This document shows positions 1 through 6,678 of a stretch of 7,515 nt of DNA, in pieces (within the stretch, counting starts at the first letter, position 1; each line of letters opens with the position of its first letter). The stretch is from Campylobacter sp. (GTDB taxonomy: Bacteria > Campylobacterota > Campylobacteria > Campylobacterales > Campylobacteraceae). Below the pieces are notes generated by a model. The model was not told where the DNA came from and did not search any database. It saw only the letters and a list, made by a program, of their open reading frames with translations. The position numbers and the translations under genes are program-made. The stretch is taken from positions 1-7,515 of the forward strand of contig JAGAZK010000005.1 in NCBI GenBank assembly GCA_017940085.1, in the 5' to 3' direction.

Positions 1-492
1 AAAATTTGTAGCATTTGCGATAATTTGACCCTGATTTAGACCTAAATTTGCTTTAAACAAATCAACTTCTTTATTGCCAAATTCGTCTGTGCTAATACAA
101 ATTTCACTAATCTTGCAAGGATTTTTTTCGCTTTTGTATTTTTCAAATTTGTAAGATCCAAGCACAAATCCTTCAGCTAACGCACGAAAGGCTGATTTTG
201 TGCATTGATTGATATAGCTTGAGATTTTTATGCTTTTTATGTTTAAATTTGAGAGTAAATTTAGAGCTTTTGCTATACCTTTTCTAATTTCATCTTCATC
301 AAGGGATTTAATACCTATATAAATTCGTTTTTTGCTAGTTAAATTTAATACTCCATCGCCTTTGAAATCATAAAATTTAAACTCTTGTTTGTCCTTGATA
401 AATTTGTGTTTTAGGTTTTTGTTTATTATAAAAACAAGTTCATAATCAGCTTTTATTTCATTGATTTTCTTGTTTAGGATTTGGAATTTCAT
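1..492 (-). CDS. pepA: Leucyl aminopeptidase (M17 family), N-terminal part
   Basis: PepA removes N-terminal residues from peptides in the cytosol; family members are hexameric two-metal enzymes. Only the first 164 codons are present, read from an ATG at 492, and the gene runs off the left edge without a stop. The visible part is the N-terminal macrodomain-like region, not the catalytic domain, so no metal ligands can be seen. Support comes from the helix ending AEGFVLGSYKFEKYKSEK (residues 106-123), typical of the end of the M17 N-terminal domain, and from the neighbourhood: in C. jejuni, as I recall it, pepA also follows a DedA gene and apt. The start lies inside the upstream DedA gene, a 35-nt overlap. 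A purine-rich stretch with AAAGGG 12 nt before the ATG is the likely ribosome site. The product name rests on the N-domain pattern plus synteny. Confidence 0.8.
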   Translation of the reverse strand, partial: MKFQILNKKINEIKADYELVFIINKNLKHKFIKDKQEFKFYDFKGDGVLNLTSKKRIYIGIKSLDEDEIRKGIAKALNLLSNLNIKSIKISSYINQCTKSAFRALAEGFVLGSYKFEKYKSEKNPCKISEICISTDEFGNKEVDLFKANLGLNQGQIIANATNF

Positions 493-1087
493 TTCTTTTC
501 TTTTCCCTTTCTTTTAGAATTGTTTTTTCAATTTGTTTAAAACCATATAGCAATGCACACAAAAATAAGCCTATCAAAGGTAGTGCATAATACCAATGTC
601 TTTCTACAAAATGCACACCTTCCCAAATGAGTTCGCCAAAATACCAAGCAAGCAAAATTGTAATAGTTGCCCAAACCCAAGCACTGATTAAATTTATAAA
701 AGCAAATTTTTTCGCATCATAGCGAGTTATGCCTATACTCATAGGAATTACCGTGCGAAAGCCATACATATAGCGTTGGATAAAAATCACAGGCCAACCA
801 TATCTTTGCAAAAGTAAATGAGCTATAGCAAATTTACGCTTTTGTTTAGTTAGCTTTTTTTGGATATATTTTTTGTTGTATCGTCCGATATAAAAATAAA
901 TTTGATCTCCGCAAAATGCACCAAGACCAGCTATAAAAATTGAAAGAAATAAATTTACATGTCCGTGATGAGCCATGATACCAGCAAATACAAGTGCTAA
1001 TTCGCCTTCCATCATACACCACACAAATATGATTAAATAAAACCAATCTTTGTATTCGATGATTAAATTTTCAAAAAAACTTTCCAT
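458..1087 (-). CDS. DedA-family (VTT domain) inner-membrane protein
   Basis: This 209-aa protein belongs to the DedA/SNARE-associated family. Some members are now known as undecaprenyl-phosphate flippases or lipid scramblases; others affect membrane potential and drug tolerance. Visible features are a re-entrant-type segment with EGELALVFAGIMAHHG (27-42), GDQIYFYIGR (60-69) with the family's conserved acidic residue at D61, and the arginine-rich signature RYMYGFRTVIPMSIG (105-119) with R105, G109, R111 and P115. Hydrophobic segments lie near 14-36, 45-66, 128-150 and 165-183, followed by a charged cytoplasmic tail (187-209). The length is normal for the family. Its ATG shares one base with the apt stop (TAATG), so translation is probably coupled, and a GAGA element precedes it. 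The tail region also carries the start of pepA in another frame. The transported lipid cannot be read from sequence. Confidence 0.9.
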   Translation of the reverse strand: MESFFENLIIEYKDWFYLIIFVWCMMEGELALVFAGIMAHHGHVNLFLSIFIAGLGAFCGDQIYFYIGRYNKKYIQKKLTKQKRKFAIAHLLLQRYGWPVIFIQRYMYGFRTVIPMSIGITRYDAKKFAFINLISAWVWATITILLAWYFGELIWEGVHFVERHWYYALPLIGLFLCALLYGFKQIEKTILKEREKKRNEIPNPKQENQ

Positions 1088-1644
1088 TAGTTCTCGTTTG
1101 CTTCAAGCACACTATATACTTTATAATCTTTAGATAATTTCTTAGATCCGCCAAGATCTATTAAATCCAAAACAAAACAAATTTCAAAAGGCTCACAAGC
1201 TACTTCGCTTATAAGTTCAGCTGCAGCTATCGCAGTCCCACCAGTAGCGATTAAATCATCAATCAATAAAATTTTTGCATTTTTTGAGCCGTGAAATGCA
1301 TCAATGTGTATTTCTATCTCATCAAAGCCGTATTCAAGGCTGTATTTTTGAGAAACTGTAGTAAAAGGGAGTTTTTTGGGTTTGCGAATTGGCACAAAGG
1401 CTAAATTTAATCTCGTAGCCAAAGCCGAGCCAAAAATAAATCCCCTAGATTCAATCCCAGCAATATAGTCTAAATTTGCATTTTTGTATCGCTCACACAA
1501 ATGTTCTATCAAAAAATTAAAAGCTTTTTTATCGTTTAAAAGTGTGGTAATATCACGAAATAAAATACCAGGCTTTGGGAAATCTTTAACTACACGAATG
1601 CTATCAAGCAAAAAATCTTTTTGTTTTTGGGTTAAATTTCGCAT
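1087..1644 (-). CDS. apt: Adenine phosphoribosyltransferase
   Basis: Apt converts adenine and PRPP to AMP and pyrophosphate (purine salvage, cytosol). The 185-aa length is normal. The PRPP-binding loop is clear: [14 protein letters not shown] (125-138), with the paired acidic residues D129-D130 and the TGGT turn. Other typical Apt segments are [12 protein letters not shown] (22-33), [10 protein letters not shown] (63-72), RKPKKLP (87-93, the base of the flexible loop) and YSLEYG (101-106). The ATG at 1644 is preceded by AAGGA, which overlaps the stop region of the upstream coiled-coil gene, with an 8-nt gap between the genes. The stop overlaps the downstream DedA start by one base. RpiB, two genes upstream, makes ribose-5-phosphate, the precursor of the PRPP that Apt uses. 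Confidence 0.97.
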   Translation of the reverse strand: MRNLTQKQKDFLLDSIRVVKDFPKPGILFRDITTLLNDKKAFNFLIEHLCERYKNANLDYIAGIESRGFIFGSALATRLNLAFVPIRKPKKLPFTTVSQKYSLEYGFDEIEIHIDAFHGSKNAKILLIDDLIATGGTAIAAAELISEVACEPFEICFVLDLIDLGGSKKLSKDYKVYSVLEANEN

Positions 1645-1652
1645 AAATTTCC

Positions 1653-1988
1653 TTATAATAGAGCTTCAATCTTGCCTTCAAGCTCTTTGATTCTTTGTCT
1701 TAATTTGTCATTTTCTAGGCGATATTGAGAATTTCTAGTTCGCAAATTTGCACTATCTACTTTGACTTTGTTTAGCTCATCTGTGAGAATATCGATATTT
1801 CCAAGAGATCTTTGGAGCTGGACTTGAAGTTTCCTGATGATTACTTCTGAATCGCTTAAGTGATTTTTTATATAATCTCTACTGGCGTGTTCTTTGTTGA
1901 GTAGAGTGCGATAATAAAAAACCATTACCACCAAATAAATAGAAAGACAAATGAAAAATGTATAAAGAACCCAATTAACAAACAGCAT
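1653..1988 (-). CDS. Small membrane-anchored coiled-coil protein of unknown function
   Basis: I do not recognise a named family. The 111-aa protein has one strongly hydrophobic N-terminal segment (about residues 4-25, a signal anchor rather than a cleaved signal peptide, since no cleavage-type motif follows). After it comes a hydrophilic, probably cytoplasmic or periplasmic, helix rich in K, R, E, L and N. Residues 45-109 look like a coiled coil, with hydrophobic residues at heptad-like spacing and an almost proline-free run ending [15 protein letters not shown]. The start is certain: AGGAG sits 6 nt before the ATG at 1988, the best ribosome site in this operon. It overlaps the end of rpiB by 14 nt and ends 8 nt before apt. 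A gene of similar size sits between rpiB and apt in C. jejuni (Cj0926, from memory), which suggests the gene is conserved. The shape resembles FtsB/FtsL-like or tether proteins, but that is only a resemblance. Confidence 0.85.
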   Translation of the reverse strand: MLFVNWVLYTFFICLSIYLVVMVFYYRTLLNKEHASRDYIKNHLSDSEVIIRKLQVQLQRSLGNIDILTDELNKVKVDSANLRTRNSQYRLENDKLRQRIKELEGKIEALL

Positions 1989-2421
1989 TGCATTCTCCTA
2001 ATTTTTTTAATCTTTTTTCGTGTCTGCCACCTTCAAATTTGCTTACAAAAAAAGTTTTTATGATATTTTTTATCGTATTTTGATCCAAAATCCTACCACC
2101 AAATGCCAAAACATTTGCGTTATTGTGTTCTTTAGCGAGTTTGGCTGTATTTTCATCATGACATAGGGCACAGCGAATATGATTATAGCGGTTTGCAGCT
2201 ATACTTATGCCAATCCCAGTCCCACAAACCAAAATCCCTAAAGCATTTGGATTTTGTTTTAAATTTAAAGCAAGTAAATTTGCATAATCTGGATAATCAC
2301 AACTTTCTTCGCTAAATGTCCCTAAATCTGTAACATCAAATTTAAGCTCATTTAAGCAAATTTTCGCAAATTCTTTGGCTTTAAAACCGCCATGATCACT
2401 TGCTATAAAAACTTTTTGCAT
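1975..2421 (-). CDS. rpiB: Ribose-5-phosphate isomerase B
   Basis: RpiB interconverts ribulose-5-phosphate and ribose-5-phosphate, linking the pentose phosphate pathway to PRPP and nucleotide synthesis in the cytosol. The 148-aa length matches the RpiB/LacAB family. Motifs are ASDHGGF (7-13) with the substrate-binding D9-H10 pair, VCGTGIGISIAANR (65-78) with the catalytic C66 and T68, H99 in the KEHNNANV segment as the likely acid, R110 in FGGR, and the C-terminal EGGRHEKRLKKL (130-141) that closes over phosphate. Numbering agrees with that recalled for E. coli RpiB (C66, H99). It starts 11 nt after lepB ends; the ribosome site is weak and A-rich (AGAAAGA). Its last 14 nt overlap the next gene. 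The C-terminus ends in an unusual Cys-containing tail (CNAVC). Confidence 0.96.
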   Translation of the reverse strand: MQKVFIASDHGGFKAKEFAKICLNELKFDVTDLGTFSEESCDYPDYANLLALNLKQNPNALGILVCGTGIGISIAANRYNHIRCALCHDENTAKLAKEHNNANVLAFGGRILDQNTIKNIIKTFFVSKFEGGRHEKRLKKLGECNAVC

Positions 2422-2432
2422 AAAAAATCTTT

Positions 2433-3275
2433 CTAATCTTGCGGATAAATATATCTCTCATCGGTTTCTAAGGTGCTTACCAAACGCCCAATTCTCTCCC
2501 AGCGAATTTTGTAATTTTTATCTAAGCTAAAATACACAAACCAAGGCTTTCCTTCTATCAATCTATAAGGAACAGATCCCCAAAATCTACTATCTTCGCT
2601 GTTGTTTCTGTTATCGCCAATCATAAAATATTCATCTTTTGGGACTTTGAAATAAAAAGCATTAAAATACAATTCTCCGCCACTTCCTAGCTCTGGGACT
2701 TGAGCTTGATTCATTGGAGATAAATTTAATAAACTTAATTGAACAAGTTTATCAAAAGGATCGCCCACAGCTGGATTTATCGTATAGTTTATGCCTTTAA
2801 ATTTATAAGGCTCATATACAAATTTTTTGCCAAAAAGCTCTACAATATCTTCTTGCGGGTAGTTTTGTTCTATAAAATCATCGCCCTCATTTGGTCTTAG
2901 ATACATAGCATTTCTAGCAAAAATCACTTCATCTCCGCTTATTGCAAATGCTCTTTTGACAAAATGTATTTTTGGCTCTTTTGGATTTCTAAATATTACT
3001 ATATCGCCTCTTTTGGGACCTTTGCCTTTAATAATGTGTCCGTCATTATCGCTATCAAACCAAACAGGAATTTCAAGCCAAGGGATATGAGGAGTAGGCA
3101 CCCCATAAGCAAATTTTTTTGCAAACAAAAAATCCCCAATTAGAAGAGAGTTTTTCATAGAACCGCTTGGAATCACAAAAGCTTGAGCCACAAAAAATAT
3201 AAAAATCAAGACCAAAATAATAGTCCCAGTCCAAGAATTTGAAAAATCATATAATTTTTTGAGTGGTTTTTTCAT
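2433..3275 (-). CDS. lepB: Signal peptidase I
   Basis: LepB cleaves signal peptides from exported proteins at the periplasmic face of the inner membrane. The protein has 280 residues. A single transmembrane segment (about 17-35) leads directly into the box with IPSGSM (35-40), whose second serine, S39, is the expected nucleophile. RGDIVIFRNP (89-98) and HFVKRAFAISGD (104-115) follow, with K107 as the general base. GDNRNNSEDSR (220-230) is the conserved box E. About 100 residues between K107 and box E form the expected enlarged periplasmic beta domain of Gram-negative enzymes. There is one anchor rather than the two of E. coli LepB. The ATG shares one base with the folD stop (TAATG), with AGGA 10 nt upstream. 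It is called lepP in some Campylobacter annotations. Confidence 0.97.
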   Translation of the reverse strand: MKKPLKKLYDFSNSWTGTIILVLIFIFFVAQAFVIPSGSMKNSLLIGDFLFAKKFAYGVPTPHIPWLEIPVWFDSDNDGHIIKGKGPKRGDIVIFRNPKEPKIHFVKRAFAISGDEVIFARNAMYLRPNEGDDFIEQNYPQEDIVELFGKKFVYEPYKFKGINYTINPAVGDPFDKLVQLSLLNLSPMNQAQVPELGSGGELYFNAFYFKVPKDEYFMIGDNRNNSEDSRFWGSVPYRLIEGKPWFVYFSLDKNYKIRWERIGRLVSTLETDERYIYPQD

Positions 3276-4123
3276 TAGTTAATTTTCCTATTTTTTGCTG
3301 ATTTTAGTGTATTTGAAAGTAGCATTGCTATAGTCATCGGACCAACTCCGCCAGGAACTGGAGTAATAAATGAGCATTTTGGAGATACACTATTAAATTC
3401 GCAATCCCCCACAAGTTTGCCGTCTTCATTGCGGTTGATTCCTACATCTATGACAATAGCACCATTTTTAACCATATCGCCTTTTAGAAAATTTGGTTTG
3501 CCTACAGCAACTACGATTAAATCAGCATTTAATGCTACACTTTTTAAATCTTTTGTTTTGGAGTGAGCTATAGTTACGGTCGCACCTGCGTTTAATAATA
3601 AATTTGCCATAGGTTTGCCTACGATATTGCTTCTACCAATCACCAAAGCATTTAATCCTTGAATATTTATTCCATAATTATCTAAAAGCTTCATAATCCC
3701 AAGCGGAGTGCAAGGCACAAATCCGTCAAGCCCACTTGAGAGTTTGCCTACATTTATCGCATGAAATCCATCTACATCTTTGTTTGGGTCAATTTTTTCT
3801 AAAATTTTATTTGTGTCAATATGCTTAGGAAGTGGAAGTTGGACTAAAATCCCGTCTATGCTATCATCGGCATTTAAAACATCAATCAAAGCCAAAAGCT
3901 CGTTTTCATTTGTATTTTCAGGAAGCCTGTGCATTACCGAACCCATTTCACAAGCCACGCAAGCTTTTTCTTTACTAGCCACATAAGTTTGACTTGCTTT
4001 GTCATCACCTACTAAAATAACTGCCAAAGTAGGCGTGATACCTTGATTTTTTAGGTTTATGACTTGAGTTTTTATATCTTGTTTTACTTCATTGCTTACT
4101 TTTTTGCCGTCAATTAGTTGCAA
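3275..4123 (-). CDS. folD: Bifunctional methylenetetrahydrofolate dehydrogenase/cyclohydrolase
   Basis: FolD oxidises 5,10-methylene-THF and hydrolyses the product to 10-formyl-THF, which feeds purine synthesis and initiator-tRNA formylation. The 282-aa length is normal. Active-site residues are visible: Y47 and K51 in QTYVASKEKA, Q95 in GILVQLPLP, and D118 in PNKDVDGFHAINVG. The NADP-binding region reads VIGRSNIVGKPMANLLL (161-177), and the signature PVPGGVGPMTIAMLL ends the protein (255-269). The start codon is TTG at 4123-4121. Reading upstream in frame there is no ATG before a TAG stop, and AGGA sits 8 nt before the TTG, so TTG is well supported. It is the first gene of the leftward operon, transcribed from the divergent region with the cytochrome c gene. 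Confidence 0.97.
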   Translation of the reverse strand: MQLIDGKKVSNEVKQDIKTQVINLKNQGITPTLAVILVGDDKASQTYVASKEKACVACEMGSVMHRLPENTNENELLALIDVLNADDSIDGILVQLPLPKHIDTNKILEKIDPNKDVDGFHAINVGKLSSGLDGFVPCTPLGIMKLLDNYGINIQGLNALVIGRSNIVGKPMANLLLNAGATVTIAHSKTKDLKSVALNADLIVVAVGKPNFLKGDMVKNGAIVIDVGINRNEDGKLVGDCEFNSVSPKCSFITPVPGGVGPMTIAMLLSNTLKSAKNRKIN

Positions 4124-4156
4124 AATATATCCTTTTATCTAATTTTTACTACAAAA

Positions 4157-4165
4157 ATTGTATCA
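4157..4165 (-). promoter_or_regulatory. Probable sigma-70 extended -10 element for folD operon
   Basis: On the minus strand the sequence reads TGATACAAT, an extended -10 (TGn-TACAAT) one base off TATAAT. Campylobacter housekeeping promoters depend mainly on this element and lack a clear -35. Transcription would begin near 4150, giving a leader of roughly 27 nt containing AGGA before the TTG start of folD. It is the only element of this quality on this strand of the 71-bp divergent region. The call is from pattern alone. Confidence 0.5.
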
Positions 4166-4166
4166 T
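4161..4166 (+). promoter_or_regulatory. Possible -10 element for cytochrome c-hemL operon
   Basis: TATCAT lies on the plus strand, preceded directly by TTG, in the only place upstream of the rightward operon where a -10 could fit with a short leader of about 20 nt. It overlaps the folD -10 on the opposite strand, so the two divergent promoters would compete for the same DNA. The match is moderate, and TATCAT-like hexamers are common in AT-rich DNA. Confidence 0.3.
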
Positions 4167-4196
4167 ACCAAAATTTAAATTAAAGTGAGTTTTGGT
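4167..4196 (+). repeat. Inverted repeat over the cytochrome c start codon
   Basis: ACCAAAA at 4167-4173 is the exact reverse complement of TTTTGGT at 4190-4196, with a 16-nt loop. The right arm contains the TTG start candidate and the first two bases of the GTG start candidate of the cytochrome gene, and the loop holds its likely ribosome site (AAAGTGAG, 4182-4189). A separate 10-bp palindrome, AATTTAAATT (4172-4181), lies partly within it but is not concentric. This could be an operator or a weak RNA hairpin. With AT-rich 7-bp arms, chance remains possible. Confidence 0.35.
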
Positions 4197-4554
4197 GAAA
4201 TTTATTTTAGTATTTTTGGCTATGGTTTTATTAAGCTGGGCTGAAGATTTTATTAGTAGTAGCGAGTATGCTAAAATGCTTTATCAAAATCCAAGAGGAA
4301 TTAGCTGTAACAAATGTCATGGTAACAAAGGCGAGGGTGCGATTATCGCCAAATACAAAAGTTTTGACAAAAGAGAGAATAAAATGGTAGAAAAATCTTT
4401 AAAAGCACCAAAAATTAATGATCTTGATTATGATGAATTTAGTCGTGCTCTTAGCGATTCAAAAGGTATGATGCCAACATATTTTTTAACTCAAAGCGAG
4501 ATAAGAAGTCTTTATGAATATGTGCAATCTTTTAACAAAAAGGATAAAAAATGA
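4195..4554 (+). CDS. Periplasmic monoheme cytochrome c
   Basis: This small electron carrier is 119 aa from the GTG at 4195. A signal peptide spans residues 1-16 (hydrophobic core [11 protein letters not shown], cleavage likely after LSWA), so heme attachment and function are periplasmic. The class I motif CNKCH (38-42) binds one heme covalently, with H42 as one axial ligand; GMMPTYFLT (91-99) supplies the likely axial methionine, M92 or M93. The C-terminal helix [13 protein letters not shown] is the usual last cytochrome c helix. Two adjacent start codons exist, TTG at 4192 and GTG at 4195. I chose GTG because the ribosome-like AAAGTGAG ends 5 nt before it and only 2 nt before the TTG. The stop overlaps the hemL start as ATGA. 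The redox partner is unknown. Confidence 0.92.
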   Translation: MKFILVFLAMVLLSWAEDFISSSEYAKMLYQNPRGISCNKCHGNKGEGAIIAKYKSFDKRENKMVEKSLKAPKINDLDYDEFSRALSDSKGMMPTYFLTQSEIRSLYEYVQSFNKKDKK

Positions 4555-5822
4555 CAAACGAAAAAGCTTTTGAAAAAGCCAAAAGATATATACCTGGTGG
4601 AGTAAATTCTCCTGTTCGTGCTTTTAAATCAGTAGGTGGAACCCCAATCATAATAGAACGCGGTAAAAATGAGTTTTTGTATGATATTGATGGCAAAAAA
4701 TACATTGATTTTGTGCTTAGTTGGGGTCCTTTGATTTTTGGGCATTGTGGTAAGGATTTAGAAAATGCTTTAATCAAAACAGCCAAAAAAGGTCTTAGTT
4801 TTGGAGCTCCAACTAGACTTGAGACAGAACTTGCAAAATTGATTTTGTCTCATTTTGATTGGCTAGATAAAATTCGTTTTTGTTCTTCTGGCACAGAAGC
4901 TACGATGAGTGCGATTAGATTGGCTAGAGCTTATAGCAAAAAAGATGGAATTATCAAATTTGAAGGTTGTTATCACGGACATAGCGATTCTTTGCTTGTA
5001 AAAGCTGGAAGTGGAGCTACTACTTTTGGAAATGCAAGTTCGCTTGGTGTGCCTGAAGATTTTGCCAAACACACGCATTTAGCTGTATATAACGATATAC
5101 AAAGCGTGAAAAAATGCTTTGAGAGTGGCGAAATAGGCACGGTGATAATCGAGCCAATTGCTGGAAATATGGGATTGGTTCCTGCGGATTTGACATTTTT
5201 ATTAAATTTAAGAGATTTATGCACCAAAAATGGAGCAGTGCTAATATTTGATGAGGTTATGAGTGGATTTAGAGCTAGTGAAAAAGGAAGTCATAAATTT
5301 AATCAAATCAGCTCAGATATGGTAACTTTTGGCAAAGTAATTGGTGGGGGAATGAGTGTAGCAGCGTTTGCTGGAAAAGCCGAAATTATGGATATGCTAA
5401 GCCCAGATGGTGGAGTTTATCAAGCAGGGACTTTAAGTGGAAATCCGTTAGCAATGGCTGTCGGGATTGCTACACTTTCAAAGATTTTCAAAACAAATTA
5501 TTTGTATGAAAAACTAAACAAAAAGGCTAATTTTATAACACAAGCCTTAGAAAAATCCGCCAAAGCCAAAGGTATTCCTATCCAAACAACTACAAGAGGC
5601 TCAATGTGGGGATTTTTCTTCAATGAAAATCCAGTTAAAAATTATGATGACGCTCTCAAAAGCGACACTGAGATGTTTGCTAAATTTCATGCACAAATGC
5701 TAAAAAGAGGAGTTTATTTAGCTCCAAGTCAGTTTGAGACTTGTTTTGTTTGCACTAAACACAACAAAAAAAGTCTCGAAGACACACAAGATGCTATAGA
5801 AAAGAGTTTTAAAGCGATATGA
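4551..5822 (+). CDS. hemL: Glutamate-1-semialdehyde 2,1-aminomutase
   Basis: HemL moves the amino group of glutamate-1-semialdehyde to give 5-aminolevulinate, the second step of the C5 heme pathway, using PLP in the cytosol. The 423-aa length is normal. Motifs in order are the N-terminal [11 protein letters not shown] (15-25), [15 protein letters not shown] (112-126, cofactor phosphate), [17 protein letters not shown] (139-155), FDEVMSGFR (233-241, with D234 contacting the pyridine nitrogen) and [10 protein letters not shown] (259-268), where K262 should form the Schiff base. AGTLSGNP follows at 292-299. AGGA lies 6 nt before the ATG. It overlaps the cytochrome c gene by 4 nt upstream and the AtpZ-like gene by 4 nt downstream, so heme synthesis is coupled to a heme protein in one transcript. 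Confidence 0.97.
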   Translation: MTNEKAFEKAKRYIPGGVNSPVRAFKSVGGTPIIIERGKNEFLYDIDGKKYIDFVLSWGPLIFGHCGKDLENALIKTAKKGLSFGAPTRLETELAKLILSHFDWLDKIRFCSSGTEATMSAIRLARAYSKKDGIIKFEGCYHGHSDSLLVKAGSGATTFGNASSLGVPEDFAKHTHLAVYNDIQSVKKCFESGEIGTVIIEPIAGNMGLVPADLTFLLNLRDLCTKNGAVLIFDEVMSGFRASEKGSHKFNQISSDMVTFGKVIGGGMSVAAFAGKAEIMDMLSPDGGVYQAGTLSGNPLAMAVGIATLSKIFKTNYLYEKLNKKANFITQALEKSAKAKGIPIQTTTRGSMWGFFFNENPVKNYDDALKSDTEMFAKFHAQMLKRGVYLAPSQFETCFVCTKHNKKSLEDTQDAIEKSFKAI

Positions 5823-6103
5823 GTGAAGAAATCAAACCTACAAAAATAACAAATTTAGCCAGAGCCGCAGATGGATTGAGTGTAGGGATTTCCATTGTTG
5901 TGGCTATTGTGATTGGTTTTTTGATTGGTTGGGGATTAAAAAGTTTGAGTGGATCAAATTTGGGACTTGGGATTGGTATATTTATAGGCGTAGCTGCAGC
6001 GATAAATAATGTCTATAAAGCCTATAAATCACAGCTCAAAACTTACGAAGATCTCAAAGAAAAAGATAAACTTTTAAAAAGCGTGAAAAATACTTCAGAT
6101 TGA
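5819..6103 (+). CDS. AtpZ/AtpI-like small membrane protein
   Basis: This 94-aa protein has two hydrophobic, glycine-rich helices (about 21-42 and 47-66) joined by a short polar turn, GLKSLSGSN, a charged N-terminus and a charged cytoplasmic tail (67-94). This matches the AtpZ/AtpI family (ATPase_gene1), whose members help assemble the F-type ATP synthase c-ring or move divalent cations. Assignment is by overall shape and Gly spacing (GFLIGWGL, then [10 protein letters not shown]), not by a unique residue. The start overlaps the hemL stop as ATGA; the ribosome site is weak (AAAGAG, 12 nt away), so translation is likely coupled. No atp synthase genes are in the window, so it is an orphan of its usual operon. 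The alternative is an unrelated two-helix membrane protein. Confidence 0.75.
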   Translation: MSEEIKPTKITNLARAADGLSVGISIVVAIVIGFLIGWGLKSLSGSNLGLGIGIFIGVAAAINNVYKAYKSQLKTYEDLKEKDKLLKSVKNTSD

Positions 6104-6111
6104 ATGTAAAA

Positions 6112-6648
6112 ATGAATAGTCGTTTGGGTAGGCGAAATTTAATATTGTCGTATGTTTGTTTGGATTTTTTGTTGATTTTGGTTTGTTCGTTTTTTGGGGC
6201 TAAATTTGTGTTAAATTCGCAACTTGCAATGATTTGTGCATCGTTAATTTTATTTGCTAGTTTTTATGGATATAAAAAACAAGTCATCAAAAAAGCTGAA
6301 ATTTTACAAAATAGCGATGATTTAAGCTTATATCAAAACAATCAAATTTATGCTGAATTTGATGAAAATGATACAAATTTATCTCCAAATTCGCAAAATT
6401 CATCAAATTTAGAGCCAAATTTAGCCCAAACAAATTTAGAAGACCCAAAAGAAAAAATCAGCTTTTCGTCTTTTGAAATTTTTACAGCCCTTAAGCCATT
6501 TCGTTTGTTTTCTTATGCTTTTTTAGTAGCGGTTTTTTTTGTGCTTAAAAATAACGATCTTTTTGAGCCATTTTCGTTTTTATCTGGACTTGCGGTGATG
6601 CCAATTGGTGTATTTGTGGCTGGGATTTTTAATGCTAAGCAAATTTAA
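6112..6648 (+). CDS. Hypothetical multi-pass membrane protein with Asn-rich loop
   Basis: I do not recognise a family. Counting from the ATG at 6112, the protein has 178 residues. Two hydrophobic segments (about 10-34 and 38-53, the latter ending YGYKK) are followed by a hydrophilic loop (about 55-117) rich in N, S, E and D. Two more hydrophobic segments then follow (about 127-144 and 150-175). The loop holds repeated Asn-Leu pairs (TNLSP, SNLEP, PNLAQ, TNLED) encoded by copies of CAAATTTA. A longer form could begin at TTG 6100, which overlaps the previous stop as TTGA; neither start has a good ribosome site, so coupling to the AtpZ-like gene is probable. A T8 run (6533-6540) lies in the third segment. 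Position after hemL and the AtpZ-like gene suggests a membrane role, nothing more specific. Confidence 0.8.
   Translation: MNSRLGRRNLILSYVCLDFLLILVCSFFGAKFVLNSQLAMICASLILFASFYGYKKQVIKKAEILQNSDDLSLYQNNQIYAEFDENDTNLSPNSQNSSNLEPNLAQTNLEDPKEKISFSSFEIFTALKPFRLFSYAFLVAVFFVLKNNDLFEPFSFLSGLAVMPIGVFVAGIFNAKQI
6374..6438 (+). repeat. Cluster of CAAATTTA octamers inside a coding loop
   Basis: Exact CAAATTTA occurs at 6374-6381, 6404-6411, 6416-6423 and 6431-6438, and a fifth copy lies just upstream at 6343-6350. The last three are spaced 12 and 15 nt apart. The four in this span are read in the same frame (AAT TTA, Asn-Leu); the fifth is in another frame (Gln-Ile-Tyr). The copies sit in a hydrophilic, probably unconstrained loop. 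They belong to a window-wide excess of AAATTT. Confidence 0.6.
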
Positions 6649-6671
6649 GTTTTTTGATAATTTGGCGATAA
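6645..6671 (+). promoter_or_regulatory. Candidate sigma-28 (FliA) flagellar promoter
   Basis: TTAAGTTT (6645-6652), an 11-nt spacer, then GGCGATAA (6664-6671). The classical sigma-28 consensus is TAAAGTTT-N11-GCCGATAA, so each box has one mismatch and the spacing is exact. Campylobacter FliA promoters are usually judged by the CGAT core, which is present here. The element lies in the 30-nt gap before the FliK-like gene. The predicted start site, about 7 nt after the -10, falls at or beside the ATG at 6679, which implies a leaderless or nearly leaderless transcript. The -35 half is AT-rich and cheap by chance. Confidence 0.5.
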
Positions 6672-6678
6672 AATAAAA

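Noticed and set aside
1975..1988. Overlap of rpiB and the coiled-coil gene considered as a frameshifted fusion.
   Set aside because: Both proteins have proper ends: rpiB has full family length, and the next gene has its own AGGAG and ATG.
4124..4194. Fur box or riboswitch in the divergent region.
   Set aside because: No GATAATGATTATC-like repeats and too short for a known riboswitch fold; only simple promoter elements and the inverted repeat are supported.
4863..5227. Antisense open frames within hemL, and similar ones in the DedA, apt, folD and FliK-like genes.
   Set aside because: They lie wholly inside genes with clear family motifs, have no ribosome sites or domain patterns, and read like mirror translations of the sense strand.
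6533..6540. T8 run in the 178-aa membrane protein gene, and a G5 run at 5346-5350 in hemL, considered as phase-variable tracts.
   Set aside because: Both genes are intact across the runs. Campylobacter phase variation usually uses longer G/C tracts, and T8 is expected in hydrophobic Phe codons of AT-rich DNA.
6649..6678. Possible terminator between the membrane protein gene and the FliK-like gene.
   Set aside because: There is no GC-rich stem followed by a T run; the only T run is part of the sigma-28-like element.
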